From Pararhizobium polonicum (GTDB taxonomy: Bacteria; Pseudomonadota; Alphaproteobacteria; Rhizobiales; Rhizobiaceae), in assembly GCF_001687365.1 (NCBI RefSeq), contig NZ_LGLV01000005.1, positions 124,001 to 188,000 of the forward strand: a stretch of 64,000 nt of DNA, in the 5' to 3' direction. Position 1 is the stretch's first letter. Each line of letters opens with the position of its first letter. A program made the translations under genes and the position numbers. Below the pieces are notes generated by a model. It saw nothing but the letters and a program-made list of their open reading frames with translations. It did no database searches and was not told the DNA's origin. Positions 27,049-35,917 of this stretch are shown in pieces.

Positions 27049-29697
27049 CTATCCTTTGAGCATGCGCTCGACGATGTCGCTGACATCGGCGGACAGCTTC
27101 TTGCCGGCCGTGATGTCGCGCAGCGCGTTGCGGGCATGCCCGGCGCGGACGTCTTCGAGCGAACGCCACGACCGCATCGAGGTGAGGATGCGCGCGGCAA
27201 GCTGCGGATTGCGCGTGTCGATATCGAGGATCTGGCGGGCGAGGAAGCGGTAGCCTTCACCATCGGCACGGTTGAACCCGGTCGGGTTCGAGAAGGCGAA
27301 GGTGCCGACAAGCGCCCGGACCCGGTTCGGGTTGGAGCCGTTGAACAGCGGATCGGCCATCAGCGCCGTGACACGGTTCAGCGCTGCCGCACCGGGGATG
27401 GTCGCCTGGATGGTGAACCACTTGTCGATCACGAGCGCATTGTCGGCAAAGCGCGCCTTGAACGTGGCAAGGGCCTGCGCCGCCTCGGCCGATTCCGGGA
27501 ACCGGTGCGCCAGGATCGTCAGCGCCTGGCTGAGATCGGTCATGTTGTTGGCGGCGTTGAAGGCATCCACCGCCCGGGCAGGCTGGTTTTCGGCATAGAC
27601 GAGATAGGAGAGGGCGGTGTTGCGCAGCGCCCGGCGTCCGGCGCTGGCCGCGTCCGGGCTGAACGGACCGGAAACCACCATCTCGTCGGTGAGCTTTTCG
27701 AAGATCGTCTGGCCGGCTTTCGCGATGGCCGACATGATCTGCTGGCGTCCTGCGTGGATGGCGTCCGGGTCGTTGTTGCCACCGATTTCGCGGGCGATGT
27801 CGGCTTCGCTCGGCAGGGACAGTGCCTGTGCCCGGAAAGCCGGTTCGAGATCGCCGTCGGCGGCTGCGGCCAGCAAGGCGTCGATCAGCGACGCATCGCA
27901 GTGCACGGGCTTACCCGCCTTTGCACTGGCGGCGGCGGCGACCAGATTGGGAAGAGCAAGATCGTTCAGCGCCTGCCAGCGGGCGAAGAGATCGCTTTCG
28001 TATCTGGCGATATGGGCGCGATCGGCCGGTGTCTGTTCGAAATGCAGGTTGATCGGCGCAGAGAAGCCACGGTTCAGCGACAGGACGGGCCGCGAGGTGA
28101 TGCCGGCGAAGACAACGGTCTGCTTGCGCTCGACGAGATGCAGCACGTCGCCGGTCATTTCGGCGCCGCTGACCGAAGTCACCTGGGCCTCCGTGCCGTC
28201 TTCCAGCAAAAGCCCGATGCGCAACGGAATATGCATCGGTTCCTTGCTGCTCTGTCCGGGCGTCGGCGGCACCATCTGCTCGAGCGACAGCGTCAGGGTC
28301 TGCCTGGCGGCGTCATAGGCTGTGGAGGCGCTGACGAGCGGCGTGCCCGCCTGATGGTACCAGAGCGAAAACTGCGTCAGGTCGCGTTTGCTGACCTCGG
28401 CAAAGCAGGCGACGAAATCCTCGATCGTTACCGCCTGTCCGTCGTGGCGCTCGAAATAAAGGTCCATGCCCTTCTTGAACAGGTCCGCGCCGAGCACCGT
28501 GGCGATCATGCGGGTGACTTCGCTGCCCTTTTCATAGACGGTCGTCGTGTAGAAGTTGTTGATCTCGCGGAATTTCGTCGGCCGGACGGGGTGGGCGAGG
28601 GGGCCCGCATCCTCCGGAAACTGCTCGGCCTTCAGATGGCGGACCTCGGCGATGCGCTTGACGGTGCGCGAGCGCTGGTCGGCCGAGAATTCGTGGTCGC
28701 GATAGACCGTCAGGCCTTCTTTCAGGCAAAGCTGGAACCAGTCGCGGCAGGTGATGCGGTTGCCGGTCCAGTTGTGGAAATATTCATGCGCGATGATCGC
28801 CTCGATATTGGCATAGTCGGCATCGGTGGCGGTTTCCGGATCGGCAAGGACATACTTGTCGTTGAAGACATTCAGGCCCTTGTTCTCCATGGCGCCCATG
28901 TTGAAATCGGATACGGCGACGATCATGAAGATGTCCAAGTCGTATTCGCGGCCGAAGCGTTCCTCGTCCCATGACATCGATCGCTTCAGCGCATCCATGG
29001 CATAGGTGGCGCGTGGCTCCTTGCCGTGCTCGACATAGATTTTCAGCGCGACCTCGCGGCCCGACAGGGTCGTGAACGTGTCCTCGACGACGCCGAGATC
29101 GCCGGCGACCAGCGCAAAAAGGTAGCTTGGCTTGGGATGCGGATCGAACCAGGCGGCGAAATGCCGGCCGTCGCCCATACCGGCGCCGCCGAGATAGTTG
29201 CCGTTGGAGAGCAGAAGCGGCGTGCTTGCCTTGTCGGCGATGATGTTGACCGTGTAGACGGCCAGCACATCCGGCCGGTCCGGGAAATAGGTGATGCGGC
29301 GGAAGCCTTCCGCCTCGCACTGGGTGCAATAGACATTGCTGGTGCGGTAGAGCCCCATCAGCGTGGTATTGGCCTCGGGGTTGATCTGCGTGGTGATGGT
29401 GATCTCGAAGGGCGCTGCCGCCGGCAGATGGCGGATGGTCAGCGTGTGTTCGGCCGCATCGTAATTCGCAGCCGCGATCTCTTCCTGGTCGAGCAGCAGG
29501 CCGGTCATCGTCAGCTCGTCGCCGTCCAGTACAAGCGGTGCGTCGGCGCTGACGCCTTCGCGCCGGTGAAAGATCAGCCGGGCTTCGACCTTGGTTTCCG
29601 TGGGATCGAGTTCGAAGGTGAGATCCACCCTCTCAAGGACGAAATCCGTCGGCCGATAGTCTTCCAGATGAATGATTTCGCCCGTATCTGTCCGCAT
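27049..29697 (-). CDS. pepN: Aminopeptidase N (M1 family zinc metallopeptidase)
   Basis: The 882-residue enzyme has the M1 exopeptidase motif near residues 261-268 (GAMEN in NMGAMENKGLNVF). The zinc site is His304, Glu305, His308 and Glu327 (IIAHEYFHNWTG; CLKEGLTVYRDHEF). The C-terminal helical domain is the E. coli PepN type, and the length agrees. It removes N-terminal residues from peptides in the cytoplasm. It starts MRTDTGEIIHLEDYRPTDFV, matching PepN N-termini. Its promoter would lie in the divergent region shared with the downstream-oriented transporter gene. Confidence 0.95.
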   Translation of the reverse strand: MRTDTGEIIHLEDYRPTDFVLERVDLTFELDPTETKVEARLIFHRREGVSADAPLVLDGDELTMTGLLLDQEEIAAANYDAAEHTLTIRHLPAAAPFEITITTQINPEANTTLMGLYRTSNVYCTQCEAEGFRRITYFPDRPDVLAVYTVNIIADKASTPLLLSNGNYLGGAGMGDGRHFAAWFDPHPKPSYLFALVAGDLGVVEDTFTTLSGREVALKIYVEHGKEPRATYAMDALKRSMSWDEERFGREYDLDIFMIVAVSDFNMGAMENKGLNVFNDKYVLADPETATDADYANIEAIIAHEYFHNWTGNRITCRDWFQLCLKEGLTVYRDHEFSADQRSRTVKRIAEVRHLKAEQFPEDAGPLAHPVRPTKFREINNFYTTTVYEKGSEVTRMIATVLGADLFKKGMDLYFERHDGQAVTIEDFVACFAEVSKRDLTQFSLWYHQAGTPLVSASTAYDAARQTLTLSLEQMVPPTPGQSSKEPMHIPLRIGLLLEDGTEAQVTSVSGAEMTGDVLHLVERKQTVVFAGITSRPVLSLNRGFSAPINLHFEQTPADRAHIARYESDLFARWQALNDLALPNLVAAAASAKAGKPVHCDASLIDALLAAAADGDLEPAFRAQALSLPSEADIAREIGGNNDPDAIHAGRQQIMSAIAKAGQTIFEKLTDEMVVSGPFSPDAASAGRRALRNTALSYLVYAENQPARAVDAFNAANNMTDLSQALTILAHRFPESAEAAQALATFKARFADNALVIDKWFTIQATIPGAAALNRVTALMADPLFNGSNPNRVRALVGTFAFSNPTGFNRADGEGYRFLARQILDIDTRNPQLAARILTSMRSWRSLEDVRAGHARNALRDITAGKKLSADVSDIVERMLKG

Positions 29698-30185
29698 TGT
29701 TCATCCCGCTTGCGTCGCCCGCTGCGTCAGGACGCCAGGGTGAGGCTTGGTCTTGGTGAAGAGGCTGCGCTGATAACGCGGAGCTTCCGGTGTGATCGCG
29801 AGGCGGTTTTCGTTGGGGCACGCCGTCTTCCGGCGGGCCTGATCCGTCCCGTTGCTGTGCTTGCACCAGAGACTTACGAAATCCGCCCTAACAATATTTA
29901 AACCGGCCGTGTATTTTTGGCACAGCTTATGCAATTTTCCGGCTTGCCGTCCCTGCCGTGGAATGGAGCGGTGAGCCGTCCCTCCTCGACACGCCCCAAC
30001 CGTTATGGCCCACCGTAGGGTATCCGTGTGGCGGCATCAAATATTTCCCCGGTGCATCACGAAAATTGATCCCTTTTTTGAGGATCGCACGCTAAGGTGA
30101 CGGGGTCTTGGCGACGGATTCTCCGATCGCATTTTCCCCGCAGCCCGTCGTTTGCATCGATTTCCGGCCCGCTGCCGTCAGTCCG
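29698..30185. other. Divergent intergenic region between pepN and a transporter gene
   Basis: These 488 bases separate the divergent pepN and DMT transporter genes and should contain both promoters. The part around 29880-29935 is AT-rich (AACAATATTTAAACC). No open frame with a ribosome-binding site or family likeness was found, and no tRNA fold is visible. Confidence 0.5.
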
Positions 30186-31139
30186 ATGAGTGCGACCCGC
30201 ATGGATTCCGAATTTCCCCACCCGATGAAGGGCATTTCCCTCAAGGTTCTGTCCGTGCTGGTTTTCGTCTGCATGTCCACGCTGATCAAGGCGGCGGGAA
30301 CGGATATCGCCACCGGCCAGATCACTTTTTATCGCTCCGCTTTTGCGATGGTGCCGATCCTGGGTTATCTGGCGGTCAAAGGACATCTGCGCACGGCCTT
30401 TCACACCAAGGATATTTTCGGCCATCTGGCGCGCGGTTTCATCGGTATTCTGGCCATGAGCTTCGGCTTTTATGGTCTCGTGCACCTGCCGTTGCCCGAG
30501 GCGATCGCCATCGGCTATGCCATGCCGTTGCTGGCCGTCGTCTTTGCGGCTGTCTTTCTCAAGGAAACGGTGCGGATCTATCGCTGGTCGGCGGTGCTGG
30601 TCGGACTTGTCGGCGTGATGATCATCACCTGGCCGCGCGTGACGCTGTTGCGTGACGGCGGTTTTGGTTCGCAGGAGGCACTCGGCGCCCTGGCCGTGCT
30701 CCTGTCGGCTGCTCTTGGCGCCATCGCCATGGTGCTGGTGCGCAAGCTGATCGCCAAGGAGCGCACGCATACGATCGTGCTGTATTTCTCCCTCTCGGCC
30801 TCCTGTTTCTCGTTGCTGACGCTGCCCTTCGGCTGGGAGCCGCTGCCGTGGAATTCCTTCCTGCTTCTGATGGGGGCCGGATTTTGCGGCGGTGTCGCGC
30901 AGATCCTTTTGACGCAGAGCTATCGCTATGCCGACATGTCGACGATCGCGCCGTTCGAATACACGTCGATCCTGCTTGGCCTGCTGATCGGCTATTTCCT
31001 GTTCGATGAGGTTCCGACCGGCGTCATGCTGATCGGCACGGCGATCGTGGTTGCGGCCGGCATCTTCATCATCTTCCGCGAGCATCAGCTGGGACTGGAG
31101 CGCATGGGCGCCCGCAAGCACGTGACGCCGCAGGGATAA
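30186..31139 (+). CDS. DMT-superfamily (EamA) membrane transporter
   Basis: From ATG 30186 the protein has 317 residues with about ten membrane helices in two EamA repeats (approximately 15-150 and 165-300). The first repeat opens ISLKVLSVLVFVCMSTLIKA and the second closes LIGTAIVVAAGIFIIFREHQ. EamA transporters export metabolites or amino acids, but the substrate cannot be read from sequence. A start at ATG 30201 is equally possible. The frame also extends upstream to 30108, in a region without similarity to the family. Confidence 0.88.
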   Translation: MSATRMDSEFPHPMKGISLKVLSVLVFVCMSTLIKAAGTDIATGQITFYRSAFAMVPILGYLAVKGHLRTAFHTKDIFGHLARGFIGILAMSFGFYGLVHLPLPEAIAIGYAMPLLAVVFAAVFLKETVRIYRWSAVLVGLVGVMIITWPRVTLLRDGGFGSQEALGALAVLLSAALGAIAMVLVRKLIAKERTHTIVLYFSLSASCFSLLTLPFGWEPLPWNSFLLLMGAGFCGGVAQILLTQSYRYADMSTIAPFEYTSILLGLLIGYFLFDEVPTGVMLIGTAIVVAAGIFIIFREHQLGLERMGARKHVTPQG

Positions 31140-31172
31140 CGATCGGGATCACCACCGGTTTGGCGGGCGGTG

Positions 31173-32453
31173 TCAGGACGATTGGGGCGGAGCCGTGTCG
31201 TCTTCGACCCGTTCGGACGGGCGCACCGCCTGGTTCATGGCGTTGACGGCTTCGGTTCCGGGCGTCGGCACGGTGTTGGCCTGGAAATCGGATTTTGAAA
31301 CGAGCCCGTCGGTGTGGCCGCGCTGGGCGATGCGCCAGGCCGCATAGGCGGCGTAGAGCGCGAAATAGACGGCGATCACCATGAACAGCGAGGCGGGACC
31401 GAACCGGTCCATCACCGGGCCGACCATCAGCGGCCCCGAGATCGTGCCGATGCCGTAGGTGATCATCATGCCCGAGGAGATCTCGACATATTCGTTCGGC
31501 CGGGCGAGGTCGTTGGCATGCGCCACGTTGAGCGCATAGATCGGAAACAGCACCGAGCCGACGAAGGCCGCGATCACATAGAGCACCAGCGGGCTGGAAC
31601 CGGAGAAGGCGACCATCGCCAGGCAGGAGACGACGCCGGCGATGCCGCAGCCGACCATGACGATGCGGCGGTCCATCTTGTCGGATGCCCGCCCGATCGG
31701 GATTTGCGAGATGGCGCTGCCTGCGAGCAGCGCTGCCAGGAGCGTGGCGCCCTCGGCGGTCGAAAGGCCGATCTTCTGGGTAAAGACGCCGCCGAGATTG
31801 AGCCAGGCGCCGGACATCGCGCCCGCAAGAAACGCGCCGACGACGGCAACCGGCGAGCGGCGGAACAGCCCCGGCACATCGAAGCTCGCCTGCACCGGTG
31901 GCGCGGGCATGGCCGAGGAAGACAGCGCCGTCGGCAGCAGAGCCAGCGAAAAGAGTACGCCGCACAGAATGAACAGCGACGAATTGGTGGGGTCGCCGAG
32001 CGGCACCAGATACTGGCCGCCGATGGTGCCGACCATGGTGGTGATCAGGTAGCACGAAAACAGCATGCCCCGGTTTTCATTGGTCACCCGCTCGTTGAGC
32101 CAGCTCTCGATGACCAGATAGCTTCCCGCAATCGCAAAGCCGGAAATGGCGCGAAAGACGATCCAGGCCCGCCAGTCGATCACCAGCCCGCACATCAGGA
32201 TGGCAATGCTGAGCAGCGTGATCAGCGCGGCGAACACCCGCACATGGCCGACGCGCGCCACGAATTTCGGGGTGATGATGCAGGAGAGGGTGAAGCCCAG
32301 CGTATAGCCGGTGGCGATCAGCGAGATGGTCAGCGTCGACCAGCCTTCGATGACCGAGCGCACCGGCAGCACATAGCTTGCCAGCCCGAAGCCGACCATC
32401 ATCAGCAGCGTCGAGAGCATCAGGCTGAACACGGATCTGAGGCTGGCCAGCAT
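31173..32453 (-). CDS. Major facilitator superfamily transporter
   Basis: ATG 32453 gives 426 residues beginning MLASLRSVFSLMLSTLLMMV. A longer frame opens with a TTG at 32498 and looks less natural. Twelve membrane helices are apparent, with the MFS loop between helices 2 and 3 (ITPKFVARVGHVRVFA) and a signature near GSYLVIESWLNERVTNENRG. The second-half counterpart, IGRASDKMDRRIVM, is also clear. The soluble C-terminus is about 50 residues. The WLNER motif occurs in the YcaD/DHA-like group, but the substrate is unknown. Confidence 0.88.
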   Translation of the reverse strand: MLASLRSVFSLMLSTLLMMVGFGLASYVLPVRSVIEGWSTLTISLIATGYTLGFTLSCIITPKFVARVGHVRVFAALITLLSIAILMCGLVIDWRAWIVFRAISGFAIAGSYLVIESWLNERVTNENRGMLFSCYLITTMVGTIGGQYLVPLGDPTNSSLFILCGVLFSLALLPTALSSSAMPAPPVQASFDVPGLFRRSPVAVVGAFLAGAMSGAWLNLGGVFTQKIGLSTAEGATLLAALLAGSAISQIPIGRASDKMDRRIVMVGCGIAGVVSCLAMVAFSGSSPLVLYVIAAFVGSVLFPIYALNVAHANDLARPNEYVEISSGMMITYGIGTISGPLMVGPVMDRFGPASLFMVIAVYFALYAAYAAWRIAQRGHTDGLVSKSDFQANTVPTPGTEAVNAMNQAVRPSERVEDDTAPPQSS

Positions 32454-32677
32454 GAAGGCTCCGGATGCGCGGCCTGCCGGATGCTTGAAAACGGTCAAGC
32501 GGTCAGGGATGCGCTGAAAAAGGTTGGAGCGGATTGCACGATCTGGGAAACGCCCGGCACGCCGCTCTTGGAATCAAAGAACGAGTGTCGCTTTAACCAA
32601 TCTCTCCTGCGCTGTCGATTGCGACAGGGCGTGGCGCAGAACGGGGAAATGGCCGCGATGCGGCCGCGAGACAAGAA

Positions 32678-32824
32678 TTACTTCGGCAGGAAACCGCTGA
32701 CCGCCTGGCGGTCGGCATTGGCCGCGGGGGCTTCCCGGCTCAGGCGCGTGTATTCGCGCGAGGCGCGCACGGCGGTGCCGATGTCGTCGAGGAGGACCCG
32801 GAGCGAGCGGATGGATGCTGACAT
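32678..32824 (-). CDS. Small conserved-type rhizobial protein, 48 aa
   Basis: This short frame encodes MSASIRSLRVLLDDIGTAVR and ends ADRQAVSGFLPK. It has many arginines and an amphipathic N-terminal helix, like the small DUF1127-type proteins of rhizobia, though the core motif is not clearly matched. A good ribosome-binding site (CTCAAAGGTATCC) precedes ATG. It follows another small protein on the same strand. Several DUF1127 proteins act in stress or RNA-related control, but no function is assigned here. Confidence 0.5.
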   Translation of the reverse strand: MSASIRSLRVLLDDIGTAVRASREYTRLSREAPAANADRQAVSGFLPK

Positions 32825-32889
32825 GATCGGATACCTTTGAGAAAGCGGTGACAAGAACAAGGGTGCGCGAGCGCGCAAACCCTTGTTTT

Positions 32890-33066
32890 TTAACGCTGGA
32901 TGAATTCCGCGAAAATCTGGGCCGGGCGCGTCGTGCGGCCGTAGCCTGCGGCAGTCATCTGTTCGTTTGCTGCCGAGCCGAAGCTGTTGAACGGCGTGCG
33001 AAGGGCCGAGCCGGCGTGGCGGAGCGTTTCGAAACTGCTGTGCAGAGGGCGAAAACGGGCAGTCAT
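32890..33066 (-). CDS. Small basic protein, 58 aa
   Basis: A 58-codon frame starts at ATG 33066 behind TTAAGGAATTGAACC and reads MTARFRPLHSSFETLRHAGS, ending IFAEFIQR. Its ribosome-binding site (AAGGA) is well placed. It is arginine- and serine-rich with no membrane segment, and it lies 65 bases upstream of the 48-residue protein, so the two may be cotranscribed. No family was recognised; the reading rests on the start signal and the clean frame. Confidence 0.45.
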   Translation of the reverse strand: MTARFRPLHSSFETLRHAGSALRTPFNSFGSAANEQMTAAGYGRTTRPAQIFAEFIQR

Positions 33067-33220
33067 GGTTCAATTCCTTAATTCCAGTCCCCCCGTTGCT
33101 TTATATTGCACCGCAGCATCGATTTCACAACGGATGCATTCGCGTTGCTGGTATGCGCAATCCGCATGGCTTTCTTCATCGTTTGTTTATAAATCGGGCA
33201 GGAGCAGCGTTCAGCCGGTT

Positions 33221-34120
33221 TTAACCACGAATCCGGGCGCGAAATGCGAGAAGATCCTGCCAAGCGAGCCGCTTGCTGGCGGGCGCCGAAATCAGGTCCT
33301 GCGGGTGCAGGGTGGCAAGCGCCGGAACCGTTGCGCCACCGGCCGGTCCGCCGACCGGAATATCGCGCCATTCGCCGCGCATATGGTGGATCATCTCGTT
33401 GCCGCCAAAGAAAAACCGGGCGGCGAAATTGCCCAGCACAAGCAGGTGCCGTGGCTCGGCCAGCATGATCTGGCGCTCGATGAACGGACGGCAGATATCG
33501 GTTTCGCGCGACGACGGCGGGCGGTTTCCGGGCGGCCGCCAGGGAATGACATTGGTGAGCAGCACCGACGAGCGGTCGAGCCCGATCGCCGCCAGCATCC
33601 GCTCCAGCATCTGGCCCTGCTTGCCCGAAAAGGGAACACCCTCGCGGTCGTCGTCACCGTTCGGCACAGGGCCGATCACCATGATGCCGGCCGACGGGTT
33701 GCCATCGGCAAAGACCATGTTGCGGGCGCTGTTTCTGAGATTGCAGCCGGAAAAGGCCTCCATGGCGCTTTTCAGTTCAGGCAGGGACCGGGCGGAATCG
33801 GCCGCAAACCGCGCTTCGGCAATGGCTTGCTCGTCGGGAATGGCCATTTGCGGGGCGGCGGCGGGTGCCGCGGGCGCCCTGCTGGCGGTGCGATTGCCGC
33901 TTTCCCGGGCGACCGGCGCACGCGACGCATCGTTCTGCTCTGAGCTGTGCGTTTTTTGCATGGCTTGCGGCGCGCCATTGCCACGCGACGCCTTTGCCTG
34001 CGCGAACTCCGCGAACCGGTCGACGGGCTCCTCTTCCAGCAGCCATTCCACCCCGGCTTCCGCATGGAAATGCAGAAGGGCGGCAAGTTCGGCCGGGCTC
34101 ATGGTGTCTGTTGAGATCAT
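33221..34120 (-). CDS. Uracil-DNA glycosylase, family 4-like but lacking half the iron-sulfur ligands
   Basis: The 299-residue protein has an N-terminal extension of about 110 residues rich in Ala and Pro, then a UDG fold. The motif equivalent to GEAPG is GPVPNGDDDREGVPFSGKQG (residues 140-159), and the second motif is HPQDL with His262. RPPGNR (185-190) and the LLVLGNFAARFF strand are typical of COG1573 enzymes. Family 4 enzymes hold a 4Fe-4S cluster with four cysteines. Here only Cys126 (SGCNLRNSARN) and Cys200 (TDICRPF) occur; the other two positions are Arg129 (CNLR for CxxC) and Trp184 (PWRPPGNR for KCRPPGNR). These are the only cysteines in the protein. Confidence 0.8.
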   Translation of the reverse strand: MISTDTMSPAELAALLHFHAEAGVEWLLEEEPVDRFAEFAQAKASRGNGAPQAMQKTHSSEQNDASRAPVARESGNRTASRAPAAPAAAPQMAIPDEQAIAEARFAADSARSLPELKSAMEAFSGCNLRNSARNMVFADGNPSAGIMVIGPVPNGDDDREGVPFSGKQGQMLERMLAAIGLDRSSVLLTNVIPWRPPGNRPPSSRETDICRPFIERQIMLAEPRHLLVLGNFAARFFFGGNEMIHHMRGEWRDIPVGGPAGGATVPALATLHPQDLISAPASKRLAWQDLLAFRARIRG

Positions 34121-34168
34121 GATTGTCTTGTACAGAAGCTTGGGGAGGCAGGGAAGCCTCCTCGAACG

Positions 34169-35467
34169 TCACGCCGCCATTGCCGTCCAGCGCTCGATAT
34201 CGTCGCGCTCGCCGATCAGCGCCAGCCCGTGGGCGATCGAAAGCAGTTCGCCGCCGCTTTCGATGCGGTCGGCCGCGAAACGGTTTTCGAAGATGCGGCG
34301 GATGGCGGGCACGAAGGATGTGCCGCCGGTGAGGAACACCTTGTCGATGCCGTCGGGCAGCGTGTTGGTTGTGACCAAGACCTCGTCCAGCGCTTCCTCG
34401 ATCCGGGCGAGATCGGGTGCGATCCAGCTTTCGAAATCGCTGCGGCGCACCGTCTGGCGGCTCTTTTCGCCAAGCGGTGCGAAATAGAACTCGGTTTCCT
34501 CCGCGTGCGACAGCCGCATCTTGGTGGCCGAGATCGCCTGATAGAGCGGATAGCCCTCGTCGTGATCGACGAGATCGACGAAGGCCTCGAGCTTTTCCGG
34601 CTCGACGGCAGAGCGGACCAGCTGCTTGAGATCGGTAAAGTCCTTCAGCGTCTTGAAGATCGACAGCTGGTTCCAGCGGCCGAAATTGGCATAGTAGCTG
34701 GAGGGAACGTCGAGCAGCTTGTCGAAGCTCTTGAACTGGCTGCCCTTGCCGATCAGCGGCGAGACCACCGTGTCGATGATGCGGAAGTCGAAATGATCGC
34801 CGGCGACGCCAACGCCGGAATGGCCGACCGGAACGGCCGTCAGCTTGCCCGCGTGGCTTTCGAAGCGGATGATCGAATAGTCGGTGGTGCCGCCGCCGAA
34901 ATCGGCGACCAGCACGGTAGCGTCCTTCTTCAGGTTCTGGGCGAAATAGAAGGCGGCTGCGACCGGTTCGTAGACATAATGGATTTCCGGAAAATCGAAG
35001 GACGACAGCGCCCGGCCGTAGCGCTCCAGGGCTAGCGTCTCGTCCGGGCTGGTGCCGGCAAAACGCACCGGCCGGCCGACGACGATGCGTTTGTAGTCCT
35101 GAGCCCAGCCATCACCGGCATAATCGGCGATCCGGCTGAGGAAGGAGCGCATCAGGTCCTCGAAACTGTTGCGCCGGGCAAAGATCAGCGTGCCCTGGAA
35201 CAGGGGACTGGCGGCAAAGGTCTTGATCGACTGCAGGAAGCGCGCTTCGCCCGGATTGTCGATGAACTGCTGGATCGCCGCCTGGCCTGCCTCGATCTTG
35301 ACGGCGGCGGCGCCCAGCTGCGCATGTTTCATGAACGACAGGGCGGTGCGCATCGAATCGGTGGTGCCGGCCGCGCTGGTAAAGCTCAGCGACTGGGTGG
35401 TGTCGCCCTGCGAAGCGGCCAGAACCGAATTGGTGGTGCCGAAATCGAAGCCGAGTGCTTTTGCCAT
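34169..35467 (-). CDS. Hsp70-like protein, YegD type
   Basis: The 432-residue protein has the actin/Hsp70 nucleotide-binding fold: phosphate-1 loop FDFGTTNSVLA near residue 8, phosphate-2 VADFGGGTTDYSIIRF near 187 and an adenosine-type loop VFLTGGTSFVPAIRRIFENR near 372. It lacks the substrate-binding domain and lid of DnaK, as in the E. coli YegD group. That group may act as a specialised chaperone or ATPase with unknown clients. It is next to the glycosylase on the same strand with a 48-base gap. Confidence 0.88.
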   Translation of the reverse strand: MAKALGFDFGTTNSVLAASQGDTTQSLSFTSAAGTTDSMRTALSFMKHAQLGAAAVKIEAGQAAIQQFIDNPGEARFLQSIKTFAASPLFQGTLIFARRNSFEDLMRSFLSRIADYAGDGWAQDYKRIVVGRPVRFAGTSPDETLALERYGRALSSFDFPEIHYVYEPVAAAFYFAQNLKKDATVLVADFGGGTTDYSIIRFESHAGKLTAVPVGHSGVGVAGDHFDFRIIDTVVSPLIGKGSQFKSFDKLLDVPSSYYANFGRWNQLSIFKTLKDFTDLKQLVRSAVEPEKLEAFVDLVDHDEGYPLYQAISATKMRLSHAEETEFYFAPLGEKSRQTVRRSDFESWIAPDLARIEEALDEVLVTTNTLPDGIDKVFLTGGTSFVPAIRRIFENRFAADRIESGGELLSIAHGLALIGERDDIERWTAMAA

Positions 35468-35917
35468 GTTGGTCTCCAGTGGTCATGCGTCCGTGCCACG
35501 CGCCAGGGTGCCACGGTGTCATGTGGCCCTATGTCGCCTATAGGTGGTCGGGATTGCTGCTTTTCGCGGTTGCTCGCGAATGCGATTGCGTGTTTTGAAG
35601 GGCGCGTCCTCGCATAGGGACTGGTCAAAAGCAAGGCGGCCATGATCGTTGGGGCATCGATTCCACCTGCGTGGCGCAACCGGTGCCGGCGACAACTTCT
35701 GCAAGTGGCCGATCCCAAGATTATATGCGGCTGCGACGATATATTACGTTTACGTGCACGTAATATATTTGTATCCTGCCGCATGATGTCATGCGCAAAT
35801 GCGTAAGGCTGTCGTCGCAGATCGGCTCGACAAGTCCTGCCGTATTTGCCATGACGGAGATCAAGAATTGGGAACAAAACCGGACAAGAATTCCGGGATA
35901 TGACTGGAGACGATGAG
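35468..35917. other. Intergenic region between the Hsp70-like gene and etfQO
   Basis: These 450 bases lie between divergent genes. No supported gene was found. The region turns AT-rich from about 35720 to 35790 and there holds a long inverted repeat (listed separately) about 150 bases before etfQO. The etfQO start has a GGAGACG ribosome-binding site at the right end. Confidence 0.5.
35739..35768. promoter_or_regulatory. Candidate operator upstream of etfQO
   Basis: Arms of 11 bases (ATATATTACGT at 35739-35749 and ACGTAATATAT at 35758-35768) are perfect inverted repeats. Nested inside is a perfect 14-base palindrome, TTACGTGCACGTAA (35750-35763). The overlapping 12-mer TTACGTTTACGT (35744-35755) recurs as its reverse complement at 49058-49069. 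ACGT-cored palindromes are reported for MerR-family LiuR regulators of branched-chain amino acid and fatty acid breakdown. This would suit an ETF oxidoreductase gene, but the regulator is inferred. Confidence 0.55.

Noticed and set aside
31314..32840. 508-codon plus-strand frame opposite the MFS transporter
   Set aside because: The amino acid content (His, Gln, Asp, Arg repeats) is that of an antisense reading of membrane helices.
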